23,817 nt of DNA, taken from the NCBI GenBank assembly GCA_019416865.1, contig DXWL01000030.1:1-23817 (forward strand), given 5' to 3'. A model generated the notes under the pieces. It was not told the origin of the DNA. It did not search any database and was given only the letters and a program-made list of their open reading frames with translations. How positions within the stretch are numbered: the first letter of the stretch is position 1; each line of letters opens with the position of its first letter. A program made the translations under genes and the position numbers. Source of the DNA: Fusobacterium sp. (lineage in GTDB: Bacteria; Fusobacteriota; Fusobacteriia; Fusobacteriales; Fusobacteriaceae). This document shows positions 1-7,873 of this stretch, one piece after another.

Positions 1-179
1 AATAAAATTCTCTAAGAAAAAATAGTTTCTATTTATATTGCTCACAGAAAGAAAATTTGAAACTCACTTCGTTCAAACATCAAATTTTCAGTATTCTGTT
101 TCGCTGCATAAATTACGAAACAATTTTTAATATCGAGAATTTTATTTTTACAATTTTAGAAATGCAACAGCCCCTTTTT
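1..179. repeat. Palindromic interspersed repeat, copy 1 (left end outside window)
   Basis: Positions 1-147 align without gaps to 8906-9052, with about 132 of 147 bases identical by hand count. The element is itself a palindrome: 1-12 (aataaaattctc) pairs with 135-146, 25-29 with 117-121, and 51-60 (gaaaatttga) with 80-89. It continues to the right into tgcaacagcccc and a T-run (163-179). The reverse complement of that end matches the left end of the third copy at 12795. The matching outer arm should lie upstream of base 1. The T-run after the closing arm suggests that it also ends transcription of a gene to the left. A 60-codon reading frame inside it (57-239) is not credible as a gene. Whether it acts as mobile DNA, RNA or terminator is unknown. 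Confidence 0.85.
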
Positions 180-269
180 ATAAATAAAAAATACCTTTTT
201 TGGAATTATTATCGTCTAAAAAGCATAAAACAAAACTAGATAATAACAACTTGCAGGAGGTATATAACC

Positions 270-635
270 ATGAAAAAATTAGCATCAGCCCTGTTTTTCC
301 TAATAGCATCTGCATCTTTTGCAGGAGAATATGACAGGGAAGAAAGTATCATTCAAAGCAGACTTTACACAGATTTTCCTGTGCTTGAGGCAAATAAAAA
401 AATAGATGTAAAAGAGATAGAGGTAGATATAGAGAAAAACGGTAAGGTTGAAATAGATGTTGAGTTTGCAAGAGGCTCACAAGTTGATACAAAGGATTAT
501 AAGATGTATGCAGATAAGATAGCAGCCTCAGTAAATAAAATTTTAGATGAGATGAATGATAAGAAATTCACATTGAAAAAAATTGAGATAGATACATCAG
601 GTATTAAAAATGATAAAGAAGTATTCAGATATTAA
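270..635 (+). CDS. Small exported protein of unknown function
   Basis: This is a 121-residue protein with a clear Sec signal peptide: MKK, a hydrophobic core, and a probable cleavage after SFA at about residue 18, with no lipobox cysteine. The mature part of about 100 residues is highly charged, rich in Lys, Asp and Glu, and alternates short beta-like stretches (VKEIEVDIEKNGKVEIDVEF) with helix-forming ones. It is probably a soluble periplasmic protein. I do not recognise the family. The start is supported by aggagg at 255-260, nine bases before the ATG. It appears monocistronic, between the repeat at 1-179 and the hairpin terminator at 661-710. Confidence 0.75.
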   Translation: MKKLASALFFLIASASFAGEYDREESIIQSRLYTDFPVLEANKKIDVKEIEVDIEKNGKVEIDVEFARGSQVDTKDYKMYADKIAASVNKILDEMNDKKFTLKKIEIDTSGIKNDKEVFRY

Positions 636-660
636 TTAAAATAAAGTAGTTTTATAATAA

Positions 661-711
661 AAAAAGTCTTAGAAAATTGTGCTGAAACAATTTTTTAAGA
701 CTTTTTATTTT
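661..711. terminator. Bidirectional hairpin terminator
   Basis: A 20-bp stem (661-680 with 687-706, one G-U pair) closes a 6-base loop gctgaa and starts with A5 and ends with T5, followed by more T. It lies between two convergent genes, 270-635 (+) and 775-2025 (-), and can serve both. Confidence 0.85.
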
Positions 712-774
712 AATTCCCCCCAGAATTATAATTGTATTATACTTTAGGAAAGGCTAAATGTCAAAGATTAAAGA

Positions 775-2025
775 TTACTGAACAGTTATATTTTCAATTT
801 TTTTCTCCATCCAGTTTTTACCCTCTACAAGTCTGGCAACAAGCATAGAAGCTATTGTATCACCACTGGCATTTATCATAGTAGCAGGTGGGTCAACAAG
901 ATATCCTATTGTAGCAATAATAGGAAAGGCTTCAGGAGGGAATCCATAGATAGAAACTATAAACATCTCACCAATAAGTCCTCCTCCAGGAACTCCAGAC
1001 ATTACCACACCACCAACAAGGGCAATTAAAACAGCACTTACATATGTGCTTATTCCTGTGAAAGGTATATCAAATATTCCGAAAAGGAATGATATTTTTA
1101 AAATAGTACTGAAACAAGTTCCGTCCATATGAGCTGTTGCTCCTATTGGAAGAACAATCTCTCTTATATCTTTTGGAACTCCTATATTTTCACATGCTTC
1201 CAAATTAACAGGAAGAGTTGCTATAGAGCTCTGAGTCGCTACAGCTGTAATTGCAGGAGAGATTACATATTTTAATGCCTTAAGCCCATCGACACCTGCT
1301 GATATATAAGCATAAGCAGGAAAGGCGATAAACAGATAAGCAAAGCATAGGGGATAATAAATAAGCATTGCTCTGGCATAAGAACCTAAAAGTTCCTGTC
1401 CGTATTGCCCTACAAGAGCTCCAAAATAAGCTCCCAAACCGATAGGGGCATAATACATTAAAAGATTAATCATTTTTAAAAATACAGCTGCAAGGGCATC
1501 TAAACCATTTGCAATAATCTTCCCTTTTTCACCTATCATATTTACACAAAGTCCAAATACAATAGAGAAAATTATAAGAGGAAGCATGTTACTTCTTGAG
1601 ATAAGCTGAGGGAAATCTGTAACAGTAAGGGCTGCTACAATCTGTTCTCCTGTTTGGAAAGGTTTTAAAGCTTCAGCAGGTGGCAGATTAAGATTTATTC
1701 CCTGAGCAGGTGGATATATTAAAACAATAAAGATAATAATTATAGATGCTACAAATCCTGTTGAGAAGAACACAAGAAGCAGACTTTTTAAAATATTTCC
1801 AAGTCTTTTCATGTTGCTCATACTTGCAACAGAACTGCTTATTGTTACAAATACAAGAGGCACAACTATTGTGAACATTGCATTTATAAACAGATCTCCA
1901 AAAGGTTTTAAAATTGATGCTTTTTCTTTTAAAAATCCTCCTAAGATACTTCCTAAAATTATTGAAGCAAGAAGTATGATAGAGAAGCGATAATTTTCCC
2001 AAAATGTTTTTTTATTTTTGTTCAT
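775..2025 (-). CDS. Dicarboxylate/amino acid:cation symporter (DAACS family)
   Basis: This is a 416-residue inner-membrane carrier of the GltP/GltPh/EAAT fold, close to the usual family length. The family signatures are present: HP1 loop TQSSIATLP (264-272), TM7 ATAHMDGT (296-303, the NMDGT motif), HP2 GVPGGG (344-349) and TM8 VDPPATMINASGD (377-389). By alignment with GltPh, Asp378, Thr382, Asn385 and Asp389 keep the ligand and cation positions of TM8. The arginine that binds the side-chain carboxylate of aspartate or glutamate (Arg397 in GltPh) is Ala381 here. The substrate is therefore likely a neutral amino acid or another compound, not glutamate or aspartate; this is inference. The start is supported by aaggaga on the minus strand (2033-2039). 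It is divergent from the WYL regulator and may be one of its targets. Confidence 0.9.
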   Translation of the reverse strand: MNKNKKTFWENYRFSIILLASIILGSILGGFLKEKASILKPFGDLFINAMFTIVVPLVFVTISSSVASMSNMKRLGNILKSLLLVFFSTGFVASIIIIFIVLIYPPAQGINLNLPPAEALKPFQTGEQIVAALTVTDFPQLISRSNMLPLIIFSIVFGLCVNMIGEKGKIIANGLDALAAVFLKMINLLMYYAPIGLGAYFGALVGQYGQELLGSYARAMLIYYPLCFAYLFIAFPAYAYISAGVDGLKALKYVISPAITAVATQSSIATLPVNLEACENIGVPKDIREIVLPIGATAHMDGTCFSTILKISFLFGIFDIPFTGISTYVSAVLIALVGGVVMSGVPGGGLIGEMFIVSIYGFPPEAFPIIATIGYLVDPPATMINASGDTIASMLVARLVEGKNWMEKKIENITVQ

Positions 2026-2194
2026 AAGTATATCTCCTTAAAATTTAATTATTAAATCCCATATAATTATATTTTATAATGTATTTATGTATATAGCCAC
2101 TCTTCAATTAGAAAAAGGTTATTGTTCAATAAAAATATTAAAAAACTATATATTTCAATATATAATAAAAATACTTTGTTCATAAAATATGAAT

Positions 2195-2223
2195 TTGTAA
2201 AAACTTTTAAAATATGGTATCTT
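2195..2223 (+). promoter_or_regulatory. Probable promoter of the WYL regulator gene
   Basis: A -35-like TTGTAA (2195-2200), a 17-base spacer and TATCTT (2218-2223) preceded by TGG form an extended -10. Transcription would start near 2230, placing the 2238-2259 palindrome in the first 30 transcribed bases. Confidence 0.45.
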
Positions 2224-2237
2224 TGATATGGAGGAAC

Positions 2238-2259
2238 AAGAAATAAAATTTTATTTCTT
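2238..2259. promoter_or_regulatory. Perfect 22-bp palindrome in leader of WYL regulator
   Basis: The arm aagaaataaaa is followed directly by its reverse complement ttttatttctt. The site lies just downstream of the proposed promoter and about 36 bases before the start codon at 2295. It could be an operator for autoregulation by the following gene, or a hairpin in the mRNA leader. The sequence is purely A/T-rich apart from its ends, so chance is not excluded. Confidence 0.45.
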
Positions 2260-2294
2260 ATTTCTAAATATAAATGGTAAATAAAGGAATATTT

Positions 2295-3128
2295 ATGGAA
2301 AAAAAGTTAAGAATTACAATCCCTGCAGAAATTTATAAGATTATAGAGAGTGATCTTGAAGATTTTGGAATTACAAAAAATTATTTGTGTAATTATATTT
2401 TTGAAAATAGTGAGGGATTTAAACAGATATATAATTACAAATATGGAAATGTAAAAAAAATAATTCAGTTTAATTTAAATAAAAAGAACAGAGAAAACTA
2501 CTACTCTTTTTTAGCAGAAAAAAATATTGAGGTGGAAGCAGAATATTTTAGAAATATTTTTCTTCATTATGCACAAAAATCTAAAAAGAGCAGAGAGTTT
2601 TTTATATTTAAAGATATAATAGGAAAACTTGGTTTGGCTATAGACAACAAAAAGAAGATAGTTGTAACTTTTGCAGATGAAAGCAGCAAAACTATATCCC
2701 CTTATTATATAGCTTCTTCAGAGCTGGAGCTTAAAAATTATCTTTTTTCTTATGATGAAGAGGAGAAAAAATTTAAAAATTTTAGCATTAGAAATATAAA
2801 ATCGGTATATATTACAGGAAAAAATGTGTATGATGATGAGATGGACTATGTAAAAAATGTTATAGAAAATTTTGATCCTTTCCTATCTTATAATAAAACA
2901 GTAACAGTAAGGTTTACAGATGAGGGGCTTGAGCTTTTAAAAAATCTTAAGACATATCGTCCAAAAGTTTTGGAAAAAAATGGAAATATATATAAATTTC
3001 AATGTTCACAGCTTTTGGGAAAAAGATATTTTTCAAATTTTTGGAATGAGGCAGAGATTTTAGAGCCACAGGAGCTTCGAAACTGGTTTAGGGAGAAATC
3101 TCAGAAAATAAGTTTATTATATAAATAA
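2295..3128 (+). CDS. WYL-domain transcriptional regulator
   Basis: The predicted protein has 277 residues. The N-terminus (KKLRITIPAEIYKIIESDLEDFGI...) resembles a ribbon-helix-helix DNA-binding segment: one basic beta strand followed by two helices. The second half carries a WYL-like region at about residues 125-190. It has the pattern ISPYYIASSELELKNYLFSY followed by FKNFSIRNIKSVYI, which parallels the Pro-Tyr...(W)YL...fR...RI layout of WYL domains. WYL proteins usually are ligand-responsive transcription regulators. I chose ATG 2295 over the in-frame ATG at 2274 because aaagga (2283-2288) sits at proper distance from 2295 and nothing suitable precedes 2274. It stands alone and is divergent from the DAACS transporter gene. 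The regulated genes are unknown. Confidence 0.75.
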   Translation: MEKKLRITIPAEIYKIIESDLEDFGITKNYLCNYIFENSEGFKQIYNYKYGNVKKIIQFNLNKKNRENYYSFLAEKNIEVEAEYFRNIFLHYAQKSKKSREFFIFKDIIGKLGLAIDNKKKIVVTFADESSKTISPYYIASSELELKNYLFSYDEEEKKFKNFSIRNIKSVYITGKNVYDDEMDYVKNVIENFDPFLSYNKTVTVRFTDEGLELLKNLKTYRPKVLEKNGNIYKFQCSQLLGKRYFSNFWNEAEILEPQELRNWFREKSQKISLLYK

Positions 3129-3180
3129 AATTTTATAGCTGTTATTTTTTCTAAGAAAAGTTTATTTTTATTTTTAAATT

Positions 3181-3189
3181 TGGTATAAT
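3181..3189 (+). promoter_or_regulatory. Extended -10 promoter of the LPS-core operon
   Basis: TGGTATAAT forms a full extended -10 element about 77 bases before the first gene of the operon. The expected -35 position (about 3161) has only tttatt. Transcription would begin near 3196. Confidence 0.5.
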
Positions 3190-3265
3190 TAATTATAGAT
3201 AATTAAAAATAAACTTAAATATAAATTTCTATACCCTTACATTCATTTAAAAATATGGAGGAATT

Positions 3266-4345
3266 ATGATATATATTTTAGCTGCTGTAATATTGGCTGT
3301 TGTTTTTTTCAACGGAAAAGGTGTTCCTGTATTTTTATATCATCAGGTAAATCCAGTTTCCAATATTACTCCAGAGCTTTTTGAAGAGCATTTGAAAATA
3401 CTTGCTGAGAAAAAAATGAATACAGTTACATTGTCAGAATATGGAAAGGGAAATCTTCCTAAAAACTCTGTTCTGATAACTTTTGATGATGGATATTACG
3501 ATAACTATAAAATAGTGTTTCCCCTTCTTAAAAAATATAACATGAAGGCGACAATATTTTTAAATACCCTGTACATAGGAGATAAAAGATGGGGTGAAAC
3601 TGTTTTTGAAAAAAACGGCACAGCCAACTATAAAGCTATGAAAAAATATATGGCTCTTGGAGATGGAAGAACAGAGCAGTATATGACATGGAATGAGATA
3701 AGAGAGATGTATGAAAGCGGACTTGTAGATTTTCAGGCACATTCTCACAAACATATGCCGGTTTTTAAGGAGATAAAACTTCAAGGGGTATTTTCTGAAG
3801 ACAGTATGGACTGTACAGATGTATACCTTTATGGAAATGTAGAAGAAGGTTTTCCAAAATTTAGAAAAAGAGGGGAATATTCAACAGAGGGAATAATAAT
3901 TAACAAAGAGTTTTTTAAGAAATTTCAGGAATATTATTTTTTAGAATTAAAAGGAAAATCTGAAAAAGAGATAATCTCTTTGGGACAAAAATTTATAGAT
4001 GAACATATTGAGCCGTACATGAAAAAAGAAAACAGTGAAGATTTTAAAAATCGTATAACAGAGGAATATACACTTAACAAAACTCTTATAGAAAAAAATC
4101 TTGGAAATTCTGTTGAGTATTTCTGTTGGCCTTGGGGACATAGAAGCAAAGAGGCTGTAGAAATTTTAAAAGCTCTTGGAGTAAAAGGATTTATTACAAC
4201 AAAAAAAGGTACAAACTCTTATTCTCCAAATTGGGAGATGATAAGAAGAATAGAGCTTAGAAAGTTTACTCCAGAAAAATTTAAAATAAACCTTATGGCT
4301 GCGAGAAACCTTTTAATAGGAAAACTATACGGACTTGTATCCTAA
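3266..4345 (+). CDS. Membrane-anchored polysaccharide deacetylase (NodB homology)
   Basis: This is a 359-residue protein with an N-terminal hydrophobic anchor (about residues 2-16) and a carbohydrate esterase 4-type domain. Motif 1 is TFDDGY (72-77; Asp74 catalytic base, Asp75 metal). Motif 2 is HSHKH (159-163), giving the two metal-binding histidines. Motif 3-like WPWGHRS is at 288-294. A VFLYHQV strand (22-28) precedes the domain as in many cell-surface deacetylases. An insert of about 100 residues lies between motifs 2 and 3. It probably removes N-acetyl groups from a sugar outside the cytoplasmic membrane. As first gene of an LPS-core operon its substrate is likely a core or lipid-A-proximal amino sugar, not peptidoglycan; this is inferred from context. 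RBS tggagg at 3256-3261. Confidence 0.85.
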   Translation: MIYILAAVILAVVFFNGKGVPVFLYHQVNPVSNITPELFEEHLKILAEKKMNTVTLSEYGKGNLPKNSVLITFDDGYYDNYKIVFPLLKKYNMKATIFLNTLYIGDKRWGETVFEKNGTANYKAMKKYMALGDGRTEQYMTWNEIREMYESGLVDFQAHSHKHMPVFKEIKLQGVFSEDSMDCTDVYLYGNVEEGFPKFRKRGEYSTEGIIINKEFFKKFQEYYFLELKGKSEKEIISLGQKFIDEHIEPYMKKENSEDFKNRITEEYTLNKTLIEKNLGNSVEYFCWPWGHRSKEAVEILKALGVKGFITTKKGTNSYSPNWEMIRRIELRKFTPEKFKINLMAARNLLIGKLYGLVS

Positions 4346-4367
4346 TTTATATAAAGGACGGAAGATT

Positions 4368-5150
4368 ATGGGACTATCAGTTGCAATGATAACACTTAAC
4401 GAAGAGAGAATTTTGGAAAAAACTCTTGAATCTGTAAAAGAGTTTGCTGATGAGATTGTAATTGTAGACAGCGGCTCAACAGATAGAACAAAAGAGATAG
4501 CTGAAAAATATGGAGCAAAATTTATATACGAGAAGTGGCTTGGCTATGGAATGCAGAGAAATAAAGCAATAGATAATGCCTCTCATGAGTGGGTATTAAA
4601 TATTGATGCAGATGAGGAGATTTCTCCTGCTCTTAAAGAGAAAATTATAAAAATAAAAAATGGTGAAGTTGAGGGAGAGGTGTTCACTGTTAATTTTACC
4701 TCTGTATGTTTTGGTAAAAAGTTGAAACATGGAGGTTGGAGCAACTCTTATCACATAAGACTTTTTAAAAAGTCAGCAGGAAGATTTAATGACAATATGG
4801 TGCATGAAGAGTTTCAGACAGAGAAGAAAGTTTATACACTGAAAGAGGATATTCTTCATCACAGCTACCTTACTCTTCAGGATTATTTTACAAAATTTAA
4901 CAGATATACAACAGAAGGGGCTTTGGAATATTACAGAAAGGGAAAAAAAGCTTCTGTTTTTCAAATTGCCTTTAATCCTCTTTATAAATTTATAAAGATG
5001 TATATCATAAGACTGGGATTTCTTGACGGAGTAGAAGGGCTTATGATAGCCTGTGCAAGTGCCATGTATTCCATGGTAAAATATTTTAAACTTAGAGAGA
5101 TTTATAAAAATGGAGCATACAATGAAAATAATAATATCAAGAACAGATAA
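4368..5150 (+). CDS. Family 2 glycosyltransferase, LPS core (WaaE/KdtX-like)
   Basis: A 260-residue cytoplasmic GT-A enzyme. It starts with the nucleotide-sugar binding strand (SVAMITLNEE), followed by IVDSGSTDRT (32-41) and the metal-binding DXD as D80-A-D82 within LNIDADEEIS. The ...YGMQRNKAI... segment and the compact C-terminal half with amphipathic, membrane-associating helices are typical of the WaaE/KdtX/LgtF group that adds glucose or heptose-linked sugars to the inner LPS core. The exact donor and acceptor cannot be read from sequence. The chosen ATG 4368 has aaaggacgga just upstream. The longer frame from 4335 would overlap the deacetylase gene and adds a non-homologous leader. The gap to the upstream gene is 22 bases, and the 3' end overlaps the next gene by 29 bases. 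Confidence 0.85.
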   Translation: MGLSVAMITLNEERILEKTLESVKEFADEIVIVDSGSTDRTKEIAEKYGAKFIYEKWLGYGMQRNKAIDNASHEWVLNIDADEEISPALKEKIIKIKNGEVEGEVFTVNFTSVCFGKKLKHGGWSNSYHIRLFKKSAGRFNDNMVHEEFQTEKKVYTLKEDILHHSYLTLQDYFTKFNRYTTEGALEYYRKGKKASVFQIAFNPLYKFIKMYIIRLGFLDGVEGLMIACASAMYSMVKYFKLREIYKNGAYNENNNIKNR

Positions 5151-6141
5151 AATAGGGGATTTGATTCTATCTATTCCCAGTTTTTTTATGGCAAAAAAAA
5201 TGTATCCAGAAGCAGAGATAATTCTTCTTGTGAGAAACTATAATTATGAGATAGTAAAAAATCTTCCCTTTGTGGACAGGGTATATAAAATAGATGATTT
5301 CAGAGCAGAAGAGCTTCTTGAGAAAATAAAATATTTCAATGCTGATATATTTGTGGCTCTTTATAATGACTCATATATTGCAAAACTGGCAAAAGCAAGT
5401 AAGGCACCTGTGAGAATAGGACCAGTATCAAAGTTATCATCATTTTTTGCTTTTAATAAAGGGGTTCTTCAAAAGCGTTCAAAATCTATAAAAAATGAGG
5501 CTGATTATAATTTAGATTTAATCAGAAAAATAAATCCTGAAAGATATGATGAAGTTTTTGAAATTCAGACAAAAATATATCTTGAAGACAGCAACAGAGA
5601 TGTAGCAGAGAGATTTTTCAGAGAAAATAATATTGGAAAAAATTCTCTTGTGGTAAATCCTTTTATGGGAGGATCAGCTAAAAATATTACTGATGACCAA
5701 TATGCTTCTCTTCTGCAGAAACTTTATGACAGAACAGAGGATAGTCATATTATAATTACCTGCCATATCTCTGAAGAGGAGAGAGGACAGAAACTTATAG
5801 ATAAAATTGGCAGAGAGAGAGTACATCTTTTTGCAAACGGAGGTTCTCTTTTAAATCTTGCAGCAGTAATTGAAAAAGGAAAACTATATTTTGGAGGTTC
5901 AACAGGGCCGACTCATATTGCAGGGGCTTTGCAGAAAGAGATAGTGGCATTGTATCCAAATAAGAAGACACAAAGTCCTACAAGATGGGGAGTATATAAT
6001 GACCCAAATGTTTCTTATGTTGTACCTGACAGAGATGATAGAAAGGTAAAGGAAAGTTATTCACATAAATATTTTGAATCTTATGACGAAAGCATAGAGG
6101 AGGAGATTCTTGCTCTTCTTGCAGAGAAATTGAAAAAATAA
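5122..6141 (+). CDS. Family 9 glycosyltransferase (heptosyltransferase-like)
   Basis: A 339-residue GT-B enzyme of the ADP-heptose:LPS heptosyltransferase family. The N-terminus MKIIISRTDKIGDLILSIPS is the hallmark first strand and loop of GT9. The C-terminal donor-binding half carries FGGSTGPTHIAGAL, matching the family's (T/S)(N/G)DSGP.H.A motif with Gly-Ser-Thr in place of Asn-Asp-Ser. Unlike the other two GT9 proteins of the operon it lacks the C-terminal cysteine cluster. The start at 5122 (after tggagc) overlaps the GT2 gene by 29 bases, implying translational coupling; an in-frame ATG at 5110 would add four residues. It probably transfers a heptose or related sugar to the inner core. 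Donor specificity is unproven. Confidence 0.85.
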   Translation: MKIIISRTDKIGDLILSIPSFFMAKKMYPEAEIILLVRNYNYEIVKNLPFVDRVYKIDDFRAEELLEKIKYFNADIFVALYNDSYIAKLAKASKAPVRIGPVSKLSSFFAFNKGVLQKRSKSIKNEADYNLDLIRKINPERYDEVFEIQTKIYLEDSNRDVAERFFRENNIGKNSLVVNPFMGGSAKNITDDQYASLLQKLYDRTEDSHIIITCHISEEERGQKLIDKIGRERVHLFANGGSLLNLAAVIEKGKLYFGGSTGPTHIAGALQKEIVALYPNKKTQSPTRWGVYNDPNVSYVVPDRDDRKVKESYSHKYFESYDESIEEEILALLAEKLKK

Positions 6142-6155
6142 AAAGAGGTGAACCA

Positions 6156-7178
6156 GTGAGAATATTAATAATACACACAGCTTTTATAGGGGATATAGTC
6201 CTTTCAACACCTCTTGTGAGAAAGATAAAAGAATCTTACCCAGATTCATATCTTGCATATGTAACAACACCTGCAGGGGCACAGATATTAAAAAATAATC
6301 CCAATATTGATGAGATAATAGAATATGATAAGAGGGGAAGACACAAAGGTATCAGAGGGATATATGATCTTGGAAAAAGACTGAGATATGAAAACTTTAA
6401 TATGGTGATAACTCCTCACAGATATATGAGAAGTTCTTTTTTATCATGGATTTCAGGAGCTTCTGTAAGAAAAGGATATGACAGTGCAGCAGGAAGTTTT
6501 TTCTTTACTGAAAAAATTCATTATGACAAAACAAAGCATGAGGTAGAAAAACTTTTATCATTTGTGGATTGTGAAGAAACAAATAATAAGAGATATGAGA
6601 TAGAGCTTTTCCCAAGCAAAGAGGCAGAGGAAAAAGCAGCAAATATATGGAAGGCAAATGATCTCGAAAATAAAAAAACAGTGATTCTTGCTCCAGGAAG
6701 CAAATGGTTTACAAAGCAGTGGCCTGTAGAATATTTTAATGAGGTTATAGATAAACTTTCAAAGGATAAAAATATAGGGATTGCAGCTGTAGGAGGAAAA
6801 GAGGAAGTTTCCATTCCTCTTCATACAGAAAATATTATAGATTTAAGAGGAAAAACAACTCTTGAAGAGTTAGGAGCAGTTTTAAAAAGGGGAGATATAG
6901 TAATTACAAATGACTCTTCACCTATACATATAGCCTCTGCTTTTGAAAAGCCAAGAATAATAGCTCTTTTTGGCCCAACTGTAAAGGAGTTTGGATTTTT
7001 TCCATGGAGCAGAAACAGTGAGGTTTTAGAAACAGAAAATCTTTCCTGCCGTCCTTGTGGTATCCACGGAGGAAACAGCTGTCCTCAAAAACATTTCAAA
7101 TGTATGAGGGATATTGTTCCTGAAAAAGTGGTTGATGCTGTATATAAATATTTAAGAGGTCAGGAGCATAATGAATAG
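6156..7178 (+). CDS. waaF: ADP-heptose:LPS heptosyltransferase (WaaF-like, GT9)
   Basis: A 340-residue GT9 protein with GTG start, preceded by agaggtg (6144-6150). The N-terminal MRILIIHTAFIGDIVLSTPL and the C-terminal ITNDSSPIHIASAF followed by ALFGPT are the canonical acceptor- and donor-side motifs of heptosyltransferases I and II. LAPGSKWFTKQWP also matches the family (APG..W..K.WP) and suggests the WaaF branch. Near the C-terminus is a cysteine/histidine cluster, CRPCGIHGGNSCPQKHFKCM. The gene lies 14 bases after the previous GT9 gene and overlaps the kinase gene by 8 bases. The symbol reflects family placement; it could be heptosyltransferase II or a paralogue acting later in core assembly. 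Confidence 0.8.
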   Translation: MRILIIHTAFIGDIVLSTPLVRKIKESYPDSYLAYVTTPAGAQILKNNPNIDEIIEYDKRGRHKGIRGIYDLGKRLRYENFNMVITPHRYMRSSFLSWISGASVRKGYDSAAGSFFFTEKIHYDKTKHEVEKLLSFVDCEETNNKRYEIELFPSKEAEEKAANIWKANDLENKKTVILAPGSKWFTKQWPVEYFNEVIDKLSKDKNIGIAAVGGKEEVSIPLHTENIIDLRGKTTLEELGAVLKRGDIVITNDSSPIHIASAFEKPRIIALFGPTVKEFGFFPWSRNSEVLETENLSCRPCGIHGGNSCPQKHFKCMRDIVPEKVVDAVYKYLRGQEHNE

Positions 7179-7863
7179 AAAAAAGATAGACGGAATTTAT
7201 ATTTATTATAACGAGAAGGATACTACAGATTTTTATACGAGGATAAGAGGAAAAGATTTCTCTGTAATGAGAACTTTAAAAGATGATCAAAGAAGCCTTG
7301 TACAGCTTATAAGAATAAATGGAAAAAGATATATATATAAAGTTCCAAGAGAAAAGAACAGAAGAAAGTGGCAGAGATTTATCTCTCTTTTCAGAGGGGG
7401 AGAGAGCATGAGAGAGTGCTGTCAGTTGGAAAAATTAATGCTTAATGGTTTCAGTGCTCCAAAGCCATATCTTGCTGTTGAAAAAAAAGTTTTTGGTATG
7501 ACTGTGGATTCTTTTTCTGTGAGTGAATATATAGAGAGCAGAGAGGGAAAGGCAGAAGATCTTGATATTGTATGTAAAACTTTGAAAAATATACATGGAA
7601 AAGGTTTTCTTCATGGAGATTCTCAGATACAAAATTTTCTTGTGTCAGATGGAAGAATATACCTTATAGACTGCAAACTTTCTAAAAATATTTATGGAAA
7701 ATTTGGAGAAGCTTATGAATATATCTATTTAGAAGAGAGCTGTCTTGTAGATTTAAAAGAGTATGTGGATAAAAACAGCTTCTTTTTTAAAGCTGCCCTT
7801 ATGCTTAACAAATATTTACGAGGGTGGATGCGTTTTAAGAAAAAAATAAGAAATAAAGGTTAG
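7171..7863 (+). CDS. LPS core heptose kinase-like protein (RfaY/WaaY family)
   Basis: A 230-residue protein-kinase-fold protein. It has a candidate ATP-binding lysine (Lys57, in RYIYKVPRE), the catalytic loop HGDSQIQN (148-155, catalytic Asp150 and Asn155) and the metal-binding aspartate in YLIDCKL (Asp167, in place of DFG). This compact layout matches RfaY/WaaP-type kinases that phosphorylate LPS core heptose, and there is no protein-kinase C-lobe extension. The position between two heptosyltransferase genes supports action on a core heptose. RBS aggag (7162-7166); the gene overlaps waaF by 8 bases. Phosphorylation of Kdo, as by KdkA, is an alternative role. Confidence 0.8.
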   Translation: MNRKKIDGIYIYYNEKDTTDFYTRIRGKDFSVMRTLKDDQRSLVQLIRINGKRYIYKVPREKNRRKWQRFISLFRGGESMRECCQLEKLMLNGFSAPKPYLAVEKKVFGMTVDSFSVSEYIESREGKAEDLDIVCKTLKNIHGKGFLHGDSQIQNFLVSDGRIYLIDCKLSKNIYGKFGEAYEYIYLEESCLVDLKEYVDKNSFFFKAALMLNKYLRGWMRFKKKIRNKG

Positions 7864-7873
7864 TGATGTTATT

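Noticed and set aside
57..239. 60-codon reading frame at the left edge
   Set aside because: It lies within the palindromic repeat, has no ribosome site and no protein-like composition, and its homologous region in copy 2 does not keep the frame.
2274..2294. Upstream start codon for the WYL regulator
   Set aside because: No ribosome-binding sequence precedes it, and the aaagga inside this stretch is placed for the ATG at 2295.
3147..3161. ttttctaagaaaa hairpin after the WYL gene as terminator
   Set aside because: The stem is five A-T-dominated pairs and too weak. The following T-rich stretch is typical of the whole AT-rich region.
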